Shown here piece after piece: positions 8,832-17,081 of a stretch of 64,000 bases of DNA. Within the stretch, counting starts at the first letter, position 1. Every line of letters starts with the position of its first letter. The notes below the pieces were generated by a model. It was not told the origin of the DNA, did not search any database, and saw only the letters and a list, made by a program, of their open reading frames with translations. A program made the translations under genes and the position numbers. The DNA is from Bacteroidota bacterium (GTDB taxonomy: Bacteria > Bacteroidota > Ignavibacteria > Ignavibacteriales > Ignavibacteriaceae): positions 1 to 64,000 of the forward strand of contig JAKIZM010000002.1 of assembly GCA_022708025.1 (NCBI GenBank), written 5' to 3'.

Positions 8832-9696
8832 ATTTTAATGCCTTTCTATGAATTAATTGTCCAATAAATTCGGCAGCTTTATCTCTAACCGGTGCAAAAC
8901 TCGGCCAATCATTTAAATCGATGATTGAAATACCGCCTGTTGGTGAGATGATTGCATCACCACCAAACACATCCAGTCCTAAGATTTGTGCTGATGCAAA
9001 AGCTAATTTTTTTAATTTGTCGATCTCGAATGGAATGTGATTATTTCCGTTCAAGTAATACCAATAGAAATAATCCGCTTCTGAAATTCCATAAAATTTT
9101 ATTGTGTCTCCAGGCAAATGCTCCTGTATAATTGCGTTTTTAATTCCTCGTTTTGCAAATTCAAATAGTGTTGTTTTAAGCTCTTCCTTCGAATAAATAA
9201 GTGTTACATCCTCTTTATGTTCAGCATGAACATCACCTCGTTTAAGCCACAATTTCTTTGCTTTAAATAAACTGAAATAATCTTCAGAAATATTTTTATC
9301 ATTTATAAGTATGCTTTTGGGAAAAGGAATTTTATTATTCGTTAACCTCTTTATCATCGTAGTTCTATATGAGTTTAATGCAGCAGTTGGAGAGTTTATA
9401 ATAAACTTTCCTTCTGCTTCTAATTCTTTAAGCTTCAATAGTCCTGCTAAACCTTGTGCCATAGAGAAAATATAGTCTTCTTCAATTCCGTAAGTTTCAA
9501 TAAAGGATTCATCATAGATAGTAACTTTATGTCCTAACATTTTTAATACTTCAGCGGTTTTATTCAGTATTAAATAATCGTTTGTAATATGGTTAGGTGA
9601 ATAAAGTTCCTTCCTTTTTACACCTGCAAATTCTAGTTTCATAATTTTCTTATGCCCTGGTTGATAAGTGCTATTTATTTTGTTACTGTAAACCAT
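8815..9696 (-). CDS. ATP-grasp enzyme (RimK/ITPK-like ligase or kinase)
   Basis: The 293-residue protein has the ATP-grasp order: a nucleotide-binding stretch LWLKRGDVHAEH (149-160), QEHLPGDTIKFYG (191-203), then GLDVFGGDAII (240-250) and the metal-binding IIDLNDWPSF with D260 and N262. RimK-type members ligate amino acids to amines. The DLN-x-P ending also resembles the inositol-phosphate kinases of the ITPK type, which share the fold. Both activities make sense here: amide formation on an aminated head group or phosphorylation of inositol. A later start at residue 19 (9642) is possible. It lies 36 bases after mlaD. Confidence 0.75.
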   Translation of the reverse strand: MVYSNKINSTYQPGHKKIMKLEFAGVKRKELYSPNHITNDYLILNKTAEVLKMLGHKVTIYDESFIETYGIEEDYIFSMAQGLAGLLKLKELEAEGKFIINSPTAALNSYRTTMIKRLTNNKIPFPKSILINDKNISEDYFSLFKAKKLWLKRGDVHAEHKEDVTLIYSKEELKTTLFEFAKRGIKNAIIQEHLPGDTIKFYGISEADYFYWYYLNGNNHIPFEIDKLKKLAFASAQILGLDVFGGDAIISPTGGISIIDLNDWPSFAPVRDKAAEFIGQLIHRKALKYVIQK

Positions 9697-9732
9697 AAAT
9701 TCTTAAAGATCCTTTGTTTGAATTTTTAACAA

Positions 9733-10695
9733 CTAAAAAACTGACACATTTATATATCTGTCCGGATTTTCTTTTATATCATTTATGAGTTTATTCATAT
9801 CAATAATCAATTCACTTAAATTCATATACAAACTTTTATCGTTTAATAATCCATTGATAATTGTGCTATCCTGTCTTGCCGATTGAAGTATCATATTTAA
9901 ATGATCAGCGGAACTATTAATATTATTATATAAGGAATCATCTGTTAACAATTTTCCCAAAGATCCTTTTCCATCATTTAAGTTTTTGCCGAATAATTTT
10001 AATTCATTGATAGATGCAGTAAGATTGTTATATAATTCATCATCAGTTAATAATTTATTTAACGAACCGTTTTCATTTTGAAGAGATGTGAGCGTGACAT
10101 CAATTTTATTCAATATCAGATTCAATCTGTCTATTGTGTTTGAATTATTAATCAGCTTACCAACTGTGCCTTCACCTTTGGCGATTGTTTCAGTTATATC
10201 TTTTATGTTCTCTAAAGCTTTATTAAAATTCTCTATCCCCGGTTCAATATTTTTTGAAATGTTGTCAATTGATAGAACTTGTTCTTCTTCTATAAATGAA
10301 TTGTCGGGAATAACTTTTTCATCCGGACTCCCGATTTTTATATCAACAAATTTATCACCCAGAATTCCGATGCTTGTAATTCTGGCTTTTGAATCCATCC
10401 TTATCTGATCTTTATATTCAGACTTAACTTTTAACTTAATTCTTATCTCAGCTTTAGAATTTACAGTAACAAATTCAATTGCTTCAATTTCACCAATCTT
10501 AAAACCACCCAAGGTAACAGGAGCACCGTTAACCAAACCCGCAGTATTATCCAACTTGATATAAAGATTATATGTTTTGGAAAAGACAAAATCATTAGTG
10601 CCGATCAAAACAGTGAAAATCAATAGGATTACAATTCCAACGAAAACCGTAAAACCAACCTTGAGATTATCAGCCTTTTGTTTATACTCTCTCAT
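9733..10695 (-). CDS. mlaD: MlaD-like MCE-domain lipid transport protein
   Basis: This inner-membrane-anchored periplasmic protein belongs to an MCE lipid transport system. From ATG 10695 (MREYKQKADNLKVG) there is one TM segment, about residues 11-32, then the MCE domain with YNLYIKLDNTAGLVNGAPV and GVTLGG-like GFKIGEI. A long C-terminal helical part holds two similar repeats, GSLNKLLTDDELYNNL and GSLGKLLTDDSLYNNI, common in Bacteroidota versions. An earlier in-frame start at 10737 would lie deep inside mlaF and lacks a ribosome site. The mlaEFD order is complete, without mlaB or mlaC. The cargo here may be the inositol lipid made by neighbouring genes. Confidence 0.85.
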   Translation of the reverse strand: MREYKQKADNLKVGFTVFVGIVILLIFTVLIGTNDFVFSKTYNLYIKLDNTAGLVNGAPVTLGGFKIGEIEAIEFVTVNSKAEIRIKLKVKSEYKDQIRMDSKARITSIGILGDKFVDIKIGSPDEKVIPDNSFIEEEQVLSIDNISKNIEPGIENFNKALENIKDITETIAKGEGTVGKLINNSNTIDRLNLILNKIDVTLTSLQNENGSLNKLLTDDELYNNLTASINELKLFGKNLNDGKGSLGKLLTDDSLYNNINSSADHLNMILQSARQDSTIINGLLNDKSLYMNLSELIIDMNKLINDIKENPDRYINVSVF

Positions 10696-11461
10696 AACAT
10701 TCTGATTTAATTTTGTTTGATAAAAACATATTGTCATTAATTTCGTAAAAGAAATCTTTTATAAATCTATCACTTGATTGAAGTATTTCTATGACACTTC
10801 CGGAGATAACAACTTTACCTTCATTGATTACAGTTAAAGTATCGCCTATCATGATTGCATCATTAAGTATGTGAGTAACAATTACGGATGTAGTTCCAGC
10901 GCCTTGTAATTTTTTAATAAGATTCAGAATTGCTTTAGAGTTGATAGGATCTAATCCGGTTGTAGGCTCATCAAATAAAATTATCTGTGGATCAGTTGCC
11001 AATGCACGAGCAATTGCCAAACGTTTTTTCATACCTCCGCTTAGTTCATCAGGATACAAATCTTCTGATCCGCTTAGATTAACGAAGGATAAAATTTCTT
11101 TAACCTTTTGATTTATTTGTTCTTCATTTTTATTTGTAAAATAAGAAAGGAAGTATGCTGTATTTTCTGCAACCGTAAGCGAATCAAAAAGCGCATTGCC
11201 TTGAAAAACGAATCCCATTTTTCTTCTTAGGTTTAATACTTGCTGTTCATTTAATGAGTTAATTTCTTTCTCATCAATAATTACTTCTCCATCATCTACC
11301 TGTAACAAACCTAAAATTACTTTTAGAATAGTGCTTTTTCCTGCACCGCTTGGTCCAAGTATTACATGCACACTATTATTCTGTATTGTCATTGAAATAT
11401 CATCAAGTATTGATTTGTCTTCATATTTAAGTGAAATATTTTTTAACTCAATTATATTCAC
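10682..11461 (-). CDS. mlaF: MlaF-like ABC transporter ATPase
   Basis: The protein powers the MCE lipid transporter from the cytoplasmic face. All ABC motifs are intact: Walker A GPSGAGKST (36-44), Q-loop Q87, signature LSGGMKKR (140-147), Walker B ILFDEP (161-166) and an H-loop TH. I choose GTG 11461 as the start because GGGAGG lies just before it and GTGA overlaps the stop of mlaE by 4 bases; an upstream ATG at 11473 would place the Shine-Dalgarno inside the gene. The C-terminus overlaps mlaD by 14 bases, so the three genes are translationally coupled. Confidence 0.88.
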   Translation of the reverse strand: MNIIELKNISLKYEDKSILDDISMTIQNNSVHVILGPSGAGKSTILKVILGLLQVDDGEVIIDEKEINSLNEQQVLNLRRKMGFVFQGNALFDSLTVAENTAYFLSYFTNKNEEQINQKVKEILSFVNLSGSEDLYPDELSGGMKKRLAIARALATDPQIILFDEPTTGLDPINSKAILNLIKKLQGAGTTSVIVTHILNDAIMIGDTLTVINEGKVVISGSVIEILQSSDRFIKDFFYEINDNMFLSNKIKSECYERV

Positions 11462-12243
11462 ATAACCTCCCATACAACTTTTGTAAAAATGAAATCCAGG
11501 AACAGAACAACTATAGATGATGTAACTACTGCATTAATTGATTTTTTTCCGAGATCAGTTGTTCCGCCTTTTGTTATTAGGCCGTAATAACATCCGATAC
11601 TTGCGATGAAAAACGAAAAGAATATTGGTTTTATTATTCCAACAAAAATATCTTTGAATTGAAGAACATTAATTGCAGTATTCCAGAAATAGGCAAGATC
11701 GATATGGAAAGTAGTATTCGTAACAAACATTCCGCCAAGAATCCCTGCCATATCGGCGATCATTGTCAGAGGGAGAAACATAATTAGTGCAGCAACTACC
11801 CGTGGGGCAATAAGTTTTTCAACAGGATTTAAGCCAAACGCACTCAACGCATCAATCTGTTCACTTAATTGCATAGCTCCGATTTCAGATGCGTTCTTGG
11901 CACTTGTGCGCGCAGCGAGTAAAAGTCCTGTAATAACAGGTCCAAGCTCTCTTACCATTCCTAATGAAATTGTTCGGCTTATAAGCATAGTTGCACCAAA
12001 CTTTTCAAGGTTATGACCAGATTCAATTGCTAAAACCACTCCTGAAAAAAGTCCTCCAAGCGCAACAAGAACAAGGGCTTTTGTGCCTATCATATACATT
12101 TCGTTTAAAACCACATCTCTATTCTTTCTTACTGTTGGAATCATTTTAATTATATCAAACACCAACAAAGTATAATTCTGTAATAATCTTATTTTGTTTT
12201 TAAATGATTCTTTAGAAAATATTTTTAATTCAGTATAATTCAT
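11458..12243 (-). CDS. mlaE: MlaE-like ABC transporter permease
   Basis: The 261-residue integral membrane permease shows the MlaE family core: GGLFSGVVLAIESGH, RELGPVITGLLLAARTSA and the cytoplasmic EIGAMQLSEQIDAL coupling segment followed by further TM helices. It forms the membrane channel part of the MCE transporter with MlaF and MlaD. Its start overlaps the nucleotidyltransferase stop as ATGA, linking lipid transport directly to head-group activation in one transcript. No cargo or direction can be read from sequence. Confidence 0.88.
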   Translation of the reverse strand: MNYTELKIFSKESFKNKIRLLQNYTLLVFDIIKMIPTVRKNRDVVLNEMYMIGTKALVLVALGGLFSGVVLAIESGHNLEKFGATMLISRTISLGMVRELGPVITGLLLAARTSAKNASEIGAMQLSEQIDALSAFGLNPVEKLIAPRVVAALIMFLPLTMIADMAGILGGMFVTNTTFHIDLAYFWNTAINVLQFKDIFVGIIKPIFFSFFIASIGCYYGLITKGGTTDLGKKSINAVVTSSIVVLFLDFIFTKVVWEVM

Positions 12244-12941
12244 TCTCTGACCTCATTCAAAAACGATTCAGCAGCTTCAATATCTGATATATGATCAACA
12301 TCAATAATTTTTGAAAAACGATAAGCCTGAATTCTGAATTCTTTTCTAATCAAAAAGCGTAAAAAATTCCTCAAACGTTTTGTATCAGATTCCATTGCCT
12401 CTTTAATTTCTTTTTTTATTTCTCTTTTAAATAGATATAATCCGCCTGTAACAAATTCATAATCTTTTGCAGAGTCATAAAAATCAATAACATATCCGTC
12501 TTCATTAAGATTTATATAAAGAGGTTTTTCATCATCAATAAAATTTGTTGAAGCTACAATCACATCTGCATTTGAAACATTTATGCCAAACTCCAAGAAA
12601 GATCTGAATTCATCTTCCTTAAAAATTGAGTCCACTGTAGAAATCAAAAAAGGAGGTGTAAGATGCTGCGATATCTCTTTTAAACTGTGGAACGAGCTCT
12701 CAGTTGATTTCACGATTAGTTTCAATTTTTTGCTGCTGTATTTATTTTGAAGAAACTTCATTAGATCTTCTGAATCATTATTAATTATACATACTATTGA
12801 GCTGATATTATTTTTAAGTGCCGTGTCAATTATTCTTTGAATTAATGGGACACCATTAATTTTTACCAAAGGCTTTGAAATATTAATTCCTTCCCTTTTT
12901 AATCTAAGCCCCTCACCAGCCGCTATTATAGCTAACTCCAT
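12240..12941 (-). CDS. Sugar/inositol-phosphate nucleotidyltransferase-like protein
   Basis: The 233-residue protein has the nucleotidyltransferase start LAIIAAGEGLRL, KPLVKINGVPLIQR, and the metal-binding STVDSIF segment. These enzymes join NTP to a sugar or polyol phosphate. Position upstream of a CDP-alcohol phosphotransferase and ino1 in one transcript suggests inositol-1-phosphate cytidylyltransferase activity. The Archaeoglobus/Thermotoga di-myo-inositol-phosphate pathway couples a cytidylyltransferase to a CDP-alcohol phosphotransferase in this way. The nucleotide and sugar specificity cannot be read with confidence. The start lies 35 bases after the PagL-like gene. Confidence 0.78.
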   Translation of the reverse strand: MELAIIAAGEGLRLKREGINISKPLVKINGVPLIQRIIDTALKNNISSIVCIINNDSEDLMKFLQNKYSSKKLKLIVKSTESSFHSLKEISQHLTPPFLISTVDSIFKEDEFRSFLEFGINVSNADVIVASTNFIDDEKPLYINLNEDGYVIDFYDSAKDYEFVTGGLYLFKREIKKEIKEAMESDTKRLRNFLRFLIRKEFRIQAYRFSKIIDVDHISDIEAAESFLNEVRE

Positions 12942-12976
12942 AACATCCTTCTCTTTTAATAAATATTGTGCATAGT

Positions 12977-13522
12977 TTATAGAATAAATGAGAGTTCAAT
13001 AAAATGTAAGTTTACACCAGGGTTATTCTTATATAAACCTGCATTTGATATATGTTCAAATCTGTAACCCAGGTTAAATATTTCATTCAATGAAATAATT
13101 AATGCAATATGACTTATAAAATTAAAATCGCCACCCAGGTCAAATTCCGTAAAAGTATGATTCGTTAAAAAACTAGGTTTAATACCTGTTGAAATAAAAA
13201 CAATGTTATCATATTCAATTAAATATAAATTAGGTCCTACTGAGACTAAGAATGATTTATTTGCTTTATCTGTAAATAATCCCAGCGTCATTTCAAAGGA
13301 AATATTTAACGGGTAGATAATATTTCCCAACACCGAACATATCGGAGGGGCACCGTTTAAATAGATTTCATAAACCGATAAATCCAGTTTATTCTTATGA
13401 TTATTATTTATACCTGCTCTTATACCATAATTGATTTGCTGAGCTTTGCTTTCAATTAACATTGATACTCCTGAAAAGCAAATCAATAAAATCATAAATA
13501 TTTTTGTGTAATTATTTTTCAT
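12977..13522 (-). CDS. PagL-like acyloxyacyl hydrolase / lipid A deacylase relative
   Basis: This small outer-membrane barrel of 181 residues has a signal peptide ending near residue 27. The C-terminal motif YRFEHISNAGLYKNNPG carries the catalytic-type His157 and Ser159 of the PagL family. PagL has a Glu 12 residues after the Ser; here that position is Asn171. PagL removes a 3-O acyl chain from lipid A. Whether this relative acts on lipid A or another lipid is unknown. It lies between an Omp85-type barrel and the lipid head-group genes, consistent with an envelope-lipid module. Confidence 0.72.
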   Translation of the reverse strand: MKNNYTKIFMILLICFSGVSMLIESKAQQINYGIRAGINNNHKNKLDLSVYEIYLNGAPPICSVLGNIIYPLNISFEMTLGLFTDKANKSFLVSVGPNLYLIEYDNIVFISTGIKPSFLTNHTFTEFDLGGDFNFISHIALIISLNEIFNLGYRFEHISNAGLYKNNPGVNLHFIELSFIL

Positions 13523-13546
13523 TTTACATTAAATAGCTTGATCATT

Positions 13547-14647
13547 TTAAAACGCTTCCTGAATAGTGAAATACACATAAGTCCCTTCACGGGACTGAGC
13601 GATGTCTAATCTAACATTTAGATGTTGTTCTCTATCAAGCAGATATCTCAATCCTATTCCGCCTGCTATTTTTAAATCTTCTAAACTAAATTCAGAAATC
13701 TCCGGGAAGACCTGACCGACTCCAACAAATGCGGATGCACCTATCCTCCAGAATAAAGGTCTTCTATATTCTGCCTGAACAGCCCATAAGTTTTTATCGA
13801 GATATTTTCCCATCGGGTAGCCTCGCATCATTTGATGATTCCCGAGTTTTGGAAGCATTTGGATTGGGACATCTCCTGCAGTGCTGTTAAATAAAGTGTT
13901 GAGAGCTAATACTTGTCCGTCTGTTATTCCAATGTAGTAGCGAATATCGAGATCAAACTTGAAAAAATTAACATCGCTGCCAACTATCTTATTGAAGTAG
14001 AGACCTTTCATATCAGCAAAAATTCCTTCAGTAGGGAAGAACAAACTATCGCGCGTATCATAAATTATTTCTAAACCCAAGCTTGATGTGGTTACTCCTA
14101 ATGATCCGAGCAAATTTCCTTTAGCAATTACTCCGTTCGGATCATATTCAGCAAGTCCGAATTTTTCAAACCAGAAGTAAGGTCCGATGTAGATGTTTTT
14201 TATTTTGGAAAAGAGAAAATCCACTTTAATTCTATATTGATTGTAAATAACATCCTCTTTCACTTTTGTATCAGGGTCTGGTCCAATTCCCCAAAATTCA
14301 TCAGGCGAATAGTAATACGATGCTTCGAGGTCGAATCGATAATCATTATCTCCAAAAAATCGATTCACTCTTATACTTGCCTGAATTTGTTTTTTAGTTG
14401 AATAAGTGCCATAGCCGCCAACGATATCCGGGAACCGTTCCGGGTTATCAGGATCTGGATTATTGTAATACAGAAATGCTGCACCAAAGGCATAACCAGT
14501 ATTGGGTAAATAAAACAAGACAGGAACAGGATAAAATCCGTCTTTACTTTTATTAACACTTTCATCTATTGTTTGACTATACAAACTCTGCATTGCAGAG
14601 AACAATACAGTAATGATTATAAAATATTTGGTTATGTCTTTTTTCAT
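13547..14647 (-). CDS. Omp85-type (surface antigen D15-like) outer-membrane barrel
   Basis: The 366-residue protein has a signal peptide (about 1-24) and beta-strand-rich sequence ending in Phe. It carries two recognisable Omp85 signatures: YDTRDSLFFPTEG (196-208) and the loop-6 motif MRGYPMGKY (274-282), in which the Arg-Gly pair is kept. There are no POTRA domains. It is one of two such short barrels that bracket the lipid gene run, so the pair may share a job at the outer membrane. Function beyond that is unknown. Confidence 0.75.
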   Translation of the reverse strand: MKKDITKYFIIITVLFSAMQSLYSQTIDESVNKSKDGFYPVPVLFYLPNTGYAFGAAFLYYNNPDPDNPERFPDIVGGYGTYSTKKQIQASIRVNRFFGDNDYRFDLEASYYYSPDEFWGIGPDPDTKVKEDVIYNQYRIKVDFLFSKIKNIYIGPYFWFEKFGLAEYDPNGVIAKGNLLGSLGVTTSSLGLEIIYDTRDSLFFPTEGIFADMKGLYFNKIVGSDVNFFKFDLDIRYYIGITDGQVLALNTLFNSTAGDVPIQMLPKLGNHQMMRGYPMGKYLDKNLWAVQAEYRRPLFWRIGASAFVGVGQVFPEISEFSLEDLKIAGGIGLRYLLDREQHLNVRLDIAQSREGTYVYFTIQEAF

Positions 14648-14675
14648 TATCTGGCAATTATCATTTCAAAATAAT

Positions 14676-15086
14676 TTATTTCTCAGGACCGAAAATTTCT
14701 TCTTTTTTCAGTCCGTGTAATTCTGGTTTTATAACATTCTTGTATTTTTCTTTCTGATCATCATTCAATTGCCGCTCAATTATTTTCTTCAGATCTTTTA
14801 TCTTTGATACTCTGTCATCTCTTCCTCTTTTGACTTTTATCTTTTCAAAGAAACCAGGCTCATCATCATTCATTACTCTGATTTTTAACTCTTCAATTAT
14901 CTTTTTATCTTCATCAAGTATTAATTCAATTTCCGTTACATTTTTTTTGATTGAATTGTATTGAGCATCATTTAAGGATAAATACTCTTTTACTTTTTCT
15001 ACATCAGTTAAATAAATTTTCTCTTGTGCAGATGAAAGGGTAGTAACTGTTAATAAAATTGAAATTAAAAATATTTTTGTATTCAT
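14676..15086 (-). CDS. Small periplasmic Spy/CpxP-like protein
   Basis: I take ATG 15086 as the start (AAAGGAAGAGCA upstream; ATGA overlap with the preceding gene), giving about 136 residues with a clean signal peptide ending LSSAQ. A longer reading from 15152 lacks a signal and lies inside the upstream gene. The mature part is highly charged and helical with two LTxxQ-like motifs, LNDAQ and LNDDQKEKY, the pattern of periplasmic Spy/CpxP/ZraP-type proteins. A chaperone or envelope-stress sensor role is possible but unproven. Confidence 0.6.
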   Translation of the reverse strand: MNTKIFLISILLTVTTLSSAQEKIYLTDVEKVKEYLSLNDAQYNSIKKNVTEIELILDEDKKIIEELKIRVMNDDEPGFFEKIKVKRGRDDRVSKIKDLKKIIERQLNDDQKEKYKNVIKPELHGLKKEEIFGPEK

Positions 15087-15478
15087 TGCTCTTCCTTTAT
15101 TGTCTTTAAATATTTGTTGGATGCCCATATAGTAATTGTAATAAATAGCCAAAGGACTGTTCTGAATATCATTGCATATACACTATGCAGAGAGACCGCA
15201 GAATCAAATAAGTATAGTAAACTAATTACACTCAATATGCTTATATGAAACAGAGAAATGACAGCAGAATTTCTTAATGAATTCATATGCTGCCGGAATA
15301 TCTGAATACCGACATAAAAACCTATTACTCCCATAATGATGTTGTAAATCAACAACGGTGTAAAGACTATGTAATCAGGTATTGATACTTTTAAAAGAAC
15401 CTTTAAACCTTCTACAACAGAAAGCAGACTGAATATTATTGCAATTGCTGCTGTTAATATTTTTACTAATTTTTTCAA
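15083..15478 (-). CDS. Small four-TM inner-membrane protein, function unknown
   Basis: The 131-residue protein is almost wholly hydrophobic, with four predicted membrane helices (about 5-28, 36-60, 71-92, 100-120) and a positively charged tail. I do not recognise a family. It ends in an ATGA overlap with the Spy-like gene and starts 25 bases after the DUF3943 gene, so the three are likely cotranscribed. It may partner the periplasmic protein encoded next. Confidence 0.6.
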   Translation of the reverse strand: MKKLVKILTAAIAIIFSLLSVVEGLKVLLKVSIPDYIVFTPLLIYNIIMGVIGFYVGIQIFRQHMNSLRNSAVISLFHISILSVISLLYLFDSAVSLHSVYAMIFRTVLWLFITITIWASNKYLKTIKEEQ

Positions 15479-15503
15479 CTTATAATTCTTTCATTTAATT
15501 AAT

Positions 15504-16985
15504 TTATATAGCTTGTTTTACATAAAATCTTAAAGCTGAGTTTGCATCCTGAGTGTCGGGATAATTTTTATATTCACCATATCTTTCATAAAGCAAATAG
15601 TCTAACCCCAAAAAAGTTTTATCTGCTAATTGATAATTCAATCCTATATTTAATAGTCCAACAAATTGTTCACTATCTGCACCGCTTAATGTATGAATCC
15701 AGTATCTTTTATAATTTGAATAGAACTCGCCCAGGTCTTTAAAGTTAAAATTAAATCCAAGTTTAGCACTTGCACCGGGACCAATGTTATAATCCTTTCC
15801 ATATTCGATTGCATACTGAGAATTTGTGCCGCCCATTAAAATTGCAGAAAGACCAGCATGATTCTGTAGTGAGACTGAAGAAGATAATGGAATAGTATTA
15901 ATGATTTGTCCGGTAATACTGGTTGCTGATAACTTGTAAATAGTATTTATATGAATATCAACTTCTTTATAAATACCAATTATGTTTTTTGATTTTTCAA
16001 AAAGCTCTAATTTACCATCCCATACTGCGCCACTAGCAAAAATTCCAACTATGTTATCACCTTTTGTAAAATTGACTTCAGTATGCAGGGTAAAAAAATC
16101 AAACGGATTATCATGTTCGTTTACTGCAAACTGATCACCATAATTCAAATCTGCTCTTAGAGTAACATAGGACTTACTATCATTCATTTTGTTGCTAAAA
16201 AAAACATTGTGAGCTCCAAGAGAAATGATAGCACCGAAATTATGTTTTTCACTTTTTACGCCTGACTTCCACATATCTCCTCTTATTAATCGGTTAAATC
16301 CCTTCATCGGATCAATTAACGTGGAAGAAAATTCTCTTATAACTCTTTCAAAGCCGCTTGTGCTTTCATCAATAATCAGATCAGATACGCGAAAAGAAAT
16401 TTCTCCTAAAATTATTCCAGTGACAGGAGTGTTAACAATGTCATTGTATGAAGGAGATTCGTTTTCCATAAAGTATTCCCACATTAAACTTCCGCCAAAA
16501 GCATAAGGGGCAGATTCCCAGAAACTCAATCCATTGGAACGAGCAGTATTATAATAATTTGAGCCATGATATGGATGCCAGAATTGATTAATCAGATAAC
16601 CATCAGCATCCCATTCAAAACCATTTTTAAAATTATTTTTTATTGATTCCCAGCTAATAGCTGACCAACTTTCTTTAGTAAGATATCTATGCGTTGCCCA
16701 AACCCCGAAATTTAATCCTACTACCTCAACAGCAGGCAGCCAATAATTTTTTTCTACCTGATTTAGTGTAACAGAATTGGTTGTGTCTCGTTTGGTTGAA
16801 TAATCAGATAAGCCGGAAGGTAGATATTCACTGTAATTAGTTTGTGCCATCAAATTAGTAGAAAAAAGCACCGTTATAATCATTAAAACAAGTGAATTTC
16901 TGAATAATCTTTTACTGTTTGAAAATGACAAGTTCAGCGACTTAATTCTGATCAACTTGATTATATTTTGTAAAATTTTTTTCAT
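15504..16985 (-). CDS. DUF3943-family outer-envelope protein
   Basis: The 493-residue protein has an unusually long basic N-terminus before its signal core (around residues 28-47, ending NLMAQ). The region around residues 78-185 contains NQFWHPYHGSNYYNTARSNG and FWESAPYAFGGSLMWEY, which I recognise from DUF3943. The C-terminal half is beta-rich and probably an outer-membrane barrel. Molecular function is not known for the family. It is the first gene of the long minus-strand run leading into the lipid module and is separated from the upstream barrel gene by a hairpin. Confidence 0.7.
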   Translation of the reverse strand: MKKILQNIIKLIRIKSLNLSFSNSKRLFRNSLVLMIITVLFSTNLMAQTNYSEYLPSGLSDYSTKRDTTNSVTLNQVEKNYWLPAVEVVGLNFGVWATHRYLTKESWSAISWESIKNNFKNGFEWDADGYLINQFWHPYHGSNYYNTARSNGLSFWESAPYAFGGSLMWEYFMENESPSYNDIVNTPVTGIILGEISFRVSDLIIDESTSGFERVIREFSSTLIDPMKGFNRLIRGDMWKSGVKSEKHNFGAIISLGAHNVFFSNKMNDSKSYVTLRADLNYGDQFAVNEHDNPFDFFTLHTEVNFTKGDNIVGIFASGAVWDGKLELFEKSKNIIGIYKEVDIHINTIYKLSATSITGQIINTIPLSSSVSLQNHAGLSAILMGGTNSQYAIEYGKDYNIGPGASAKLGFNFNFKDLGEFYSNYKRYWIHTLSGADSEQFVGLLNIGLNYQLADKTFLGLDYLLYERYGEYKNYPDTQDANSALRFYVKQAI

Positions 16986-17026
16986 TTGGTTCTACCTTTA
17001 ATCATGTTATTTCTTAGGTCAAATAT

Positions 17027-17060
17027 GATTTCCGGCTGTTCAAATGAACAACCGGAAATC
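17027..17060 (-). terminator. Strong hairpin between barrel gene and DUF3943 gene
   Basis: Arms GATTTCCGG and CCGGAAATC, extended by TGTTC/GAACA around one mismatch, form a stem of about 15 bp with an AAAT loop. It lies 22 bases after the stop of the minus-strand barrel gene. There is no clear T-run after it, so it may be a processing or partially terminating hairpin rather than a full intrinsic terminator. Confidence 0.5.
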
Positions 17061-17081
17061 TTACCAGTTGAACTTTTTACC

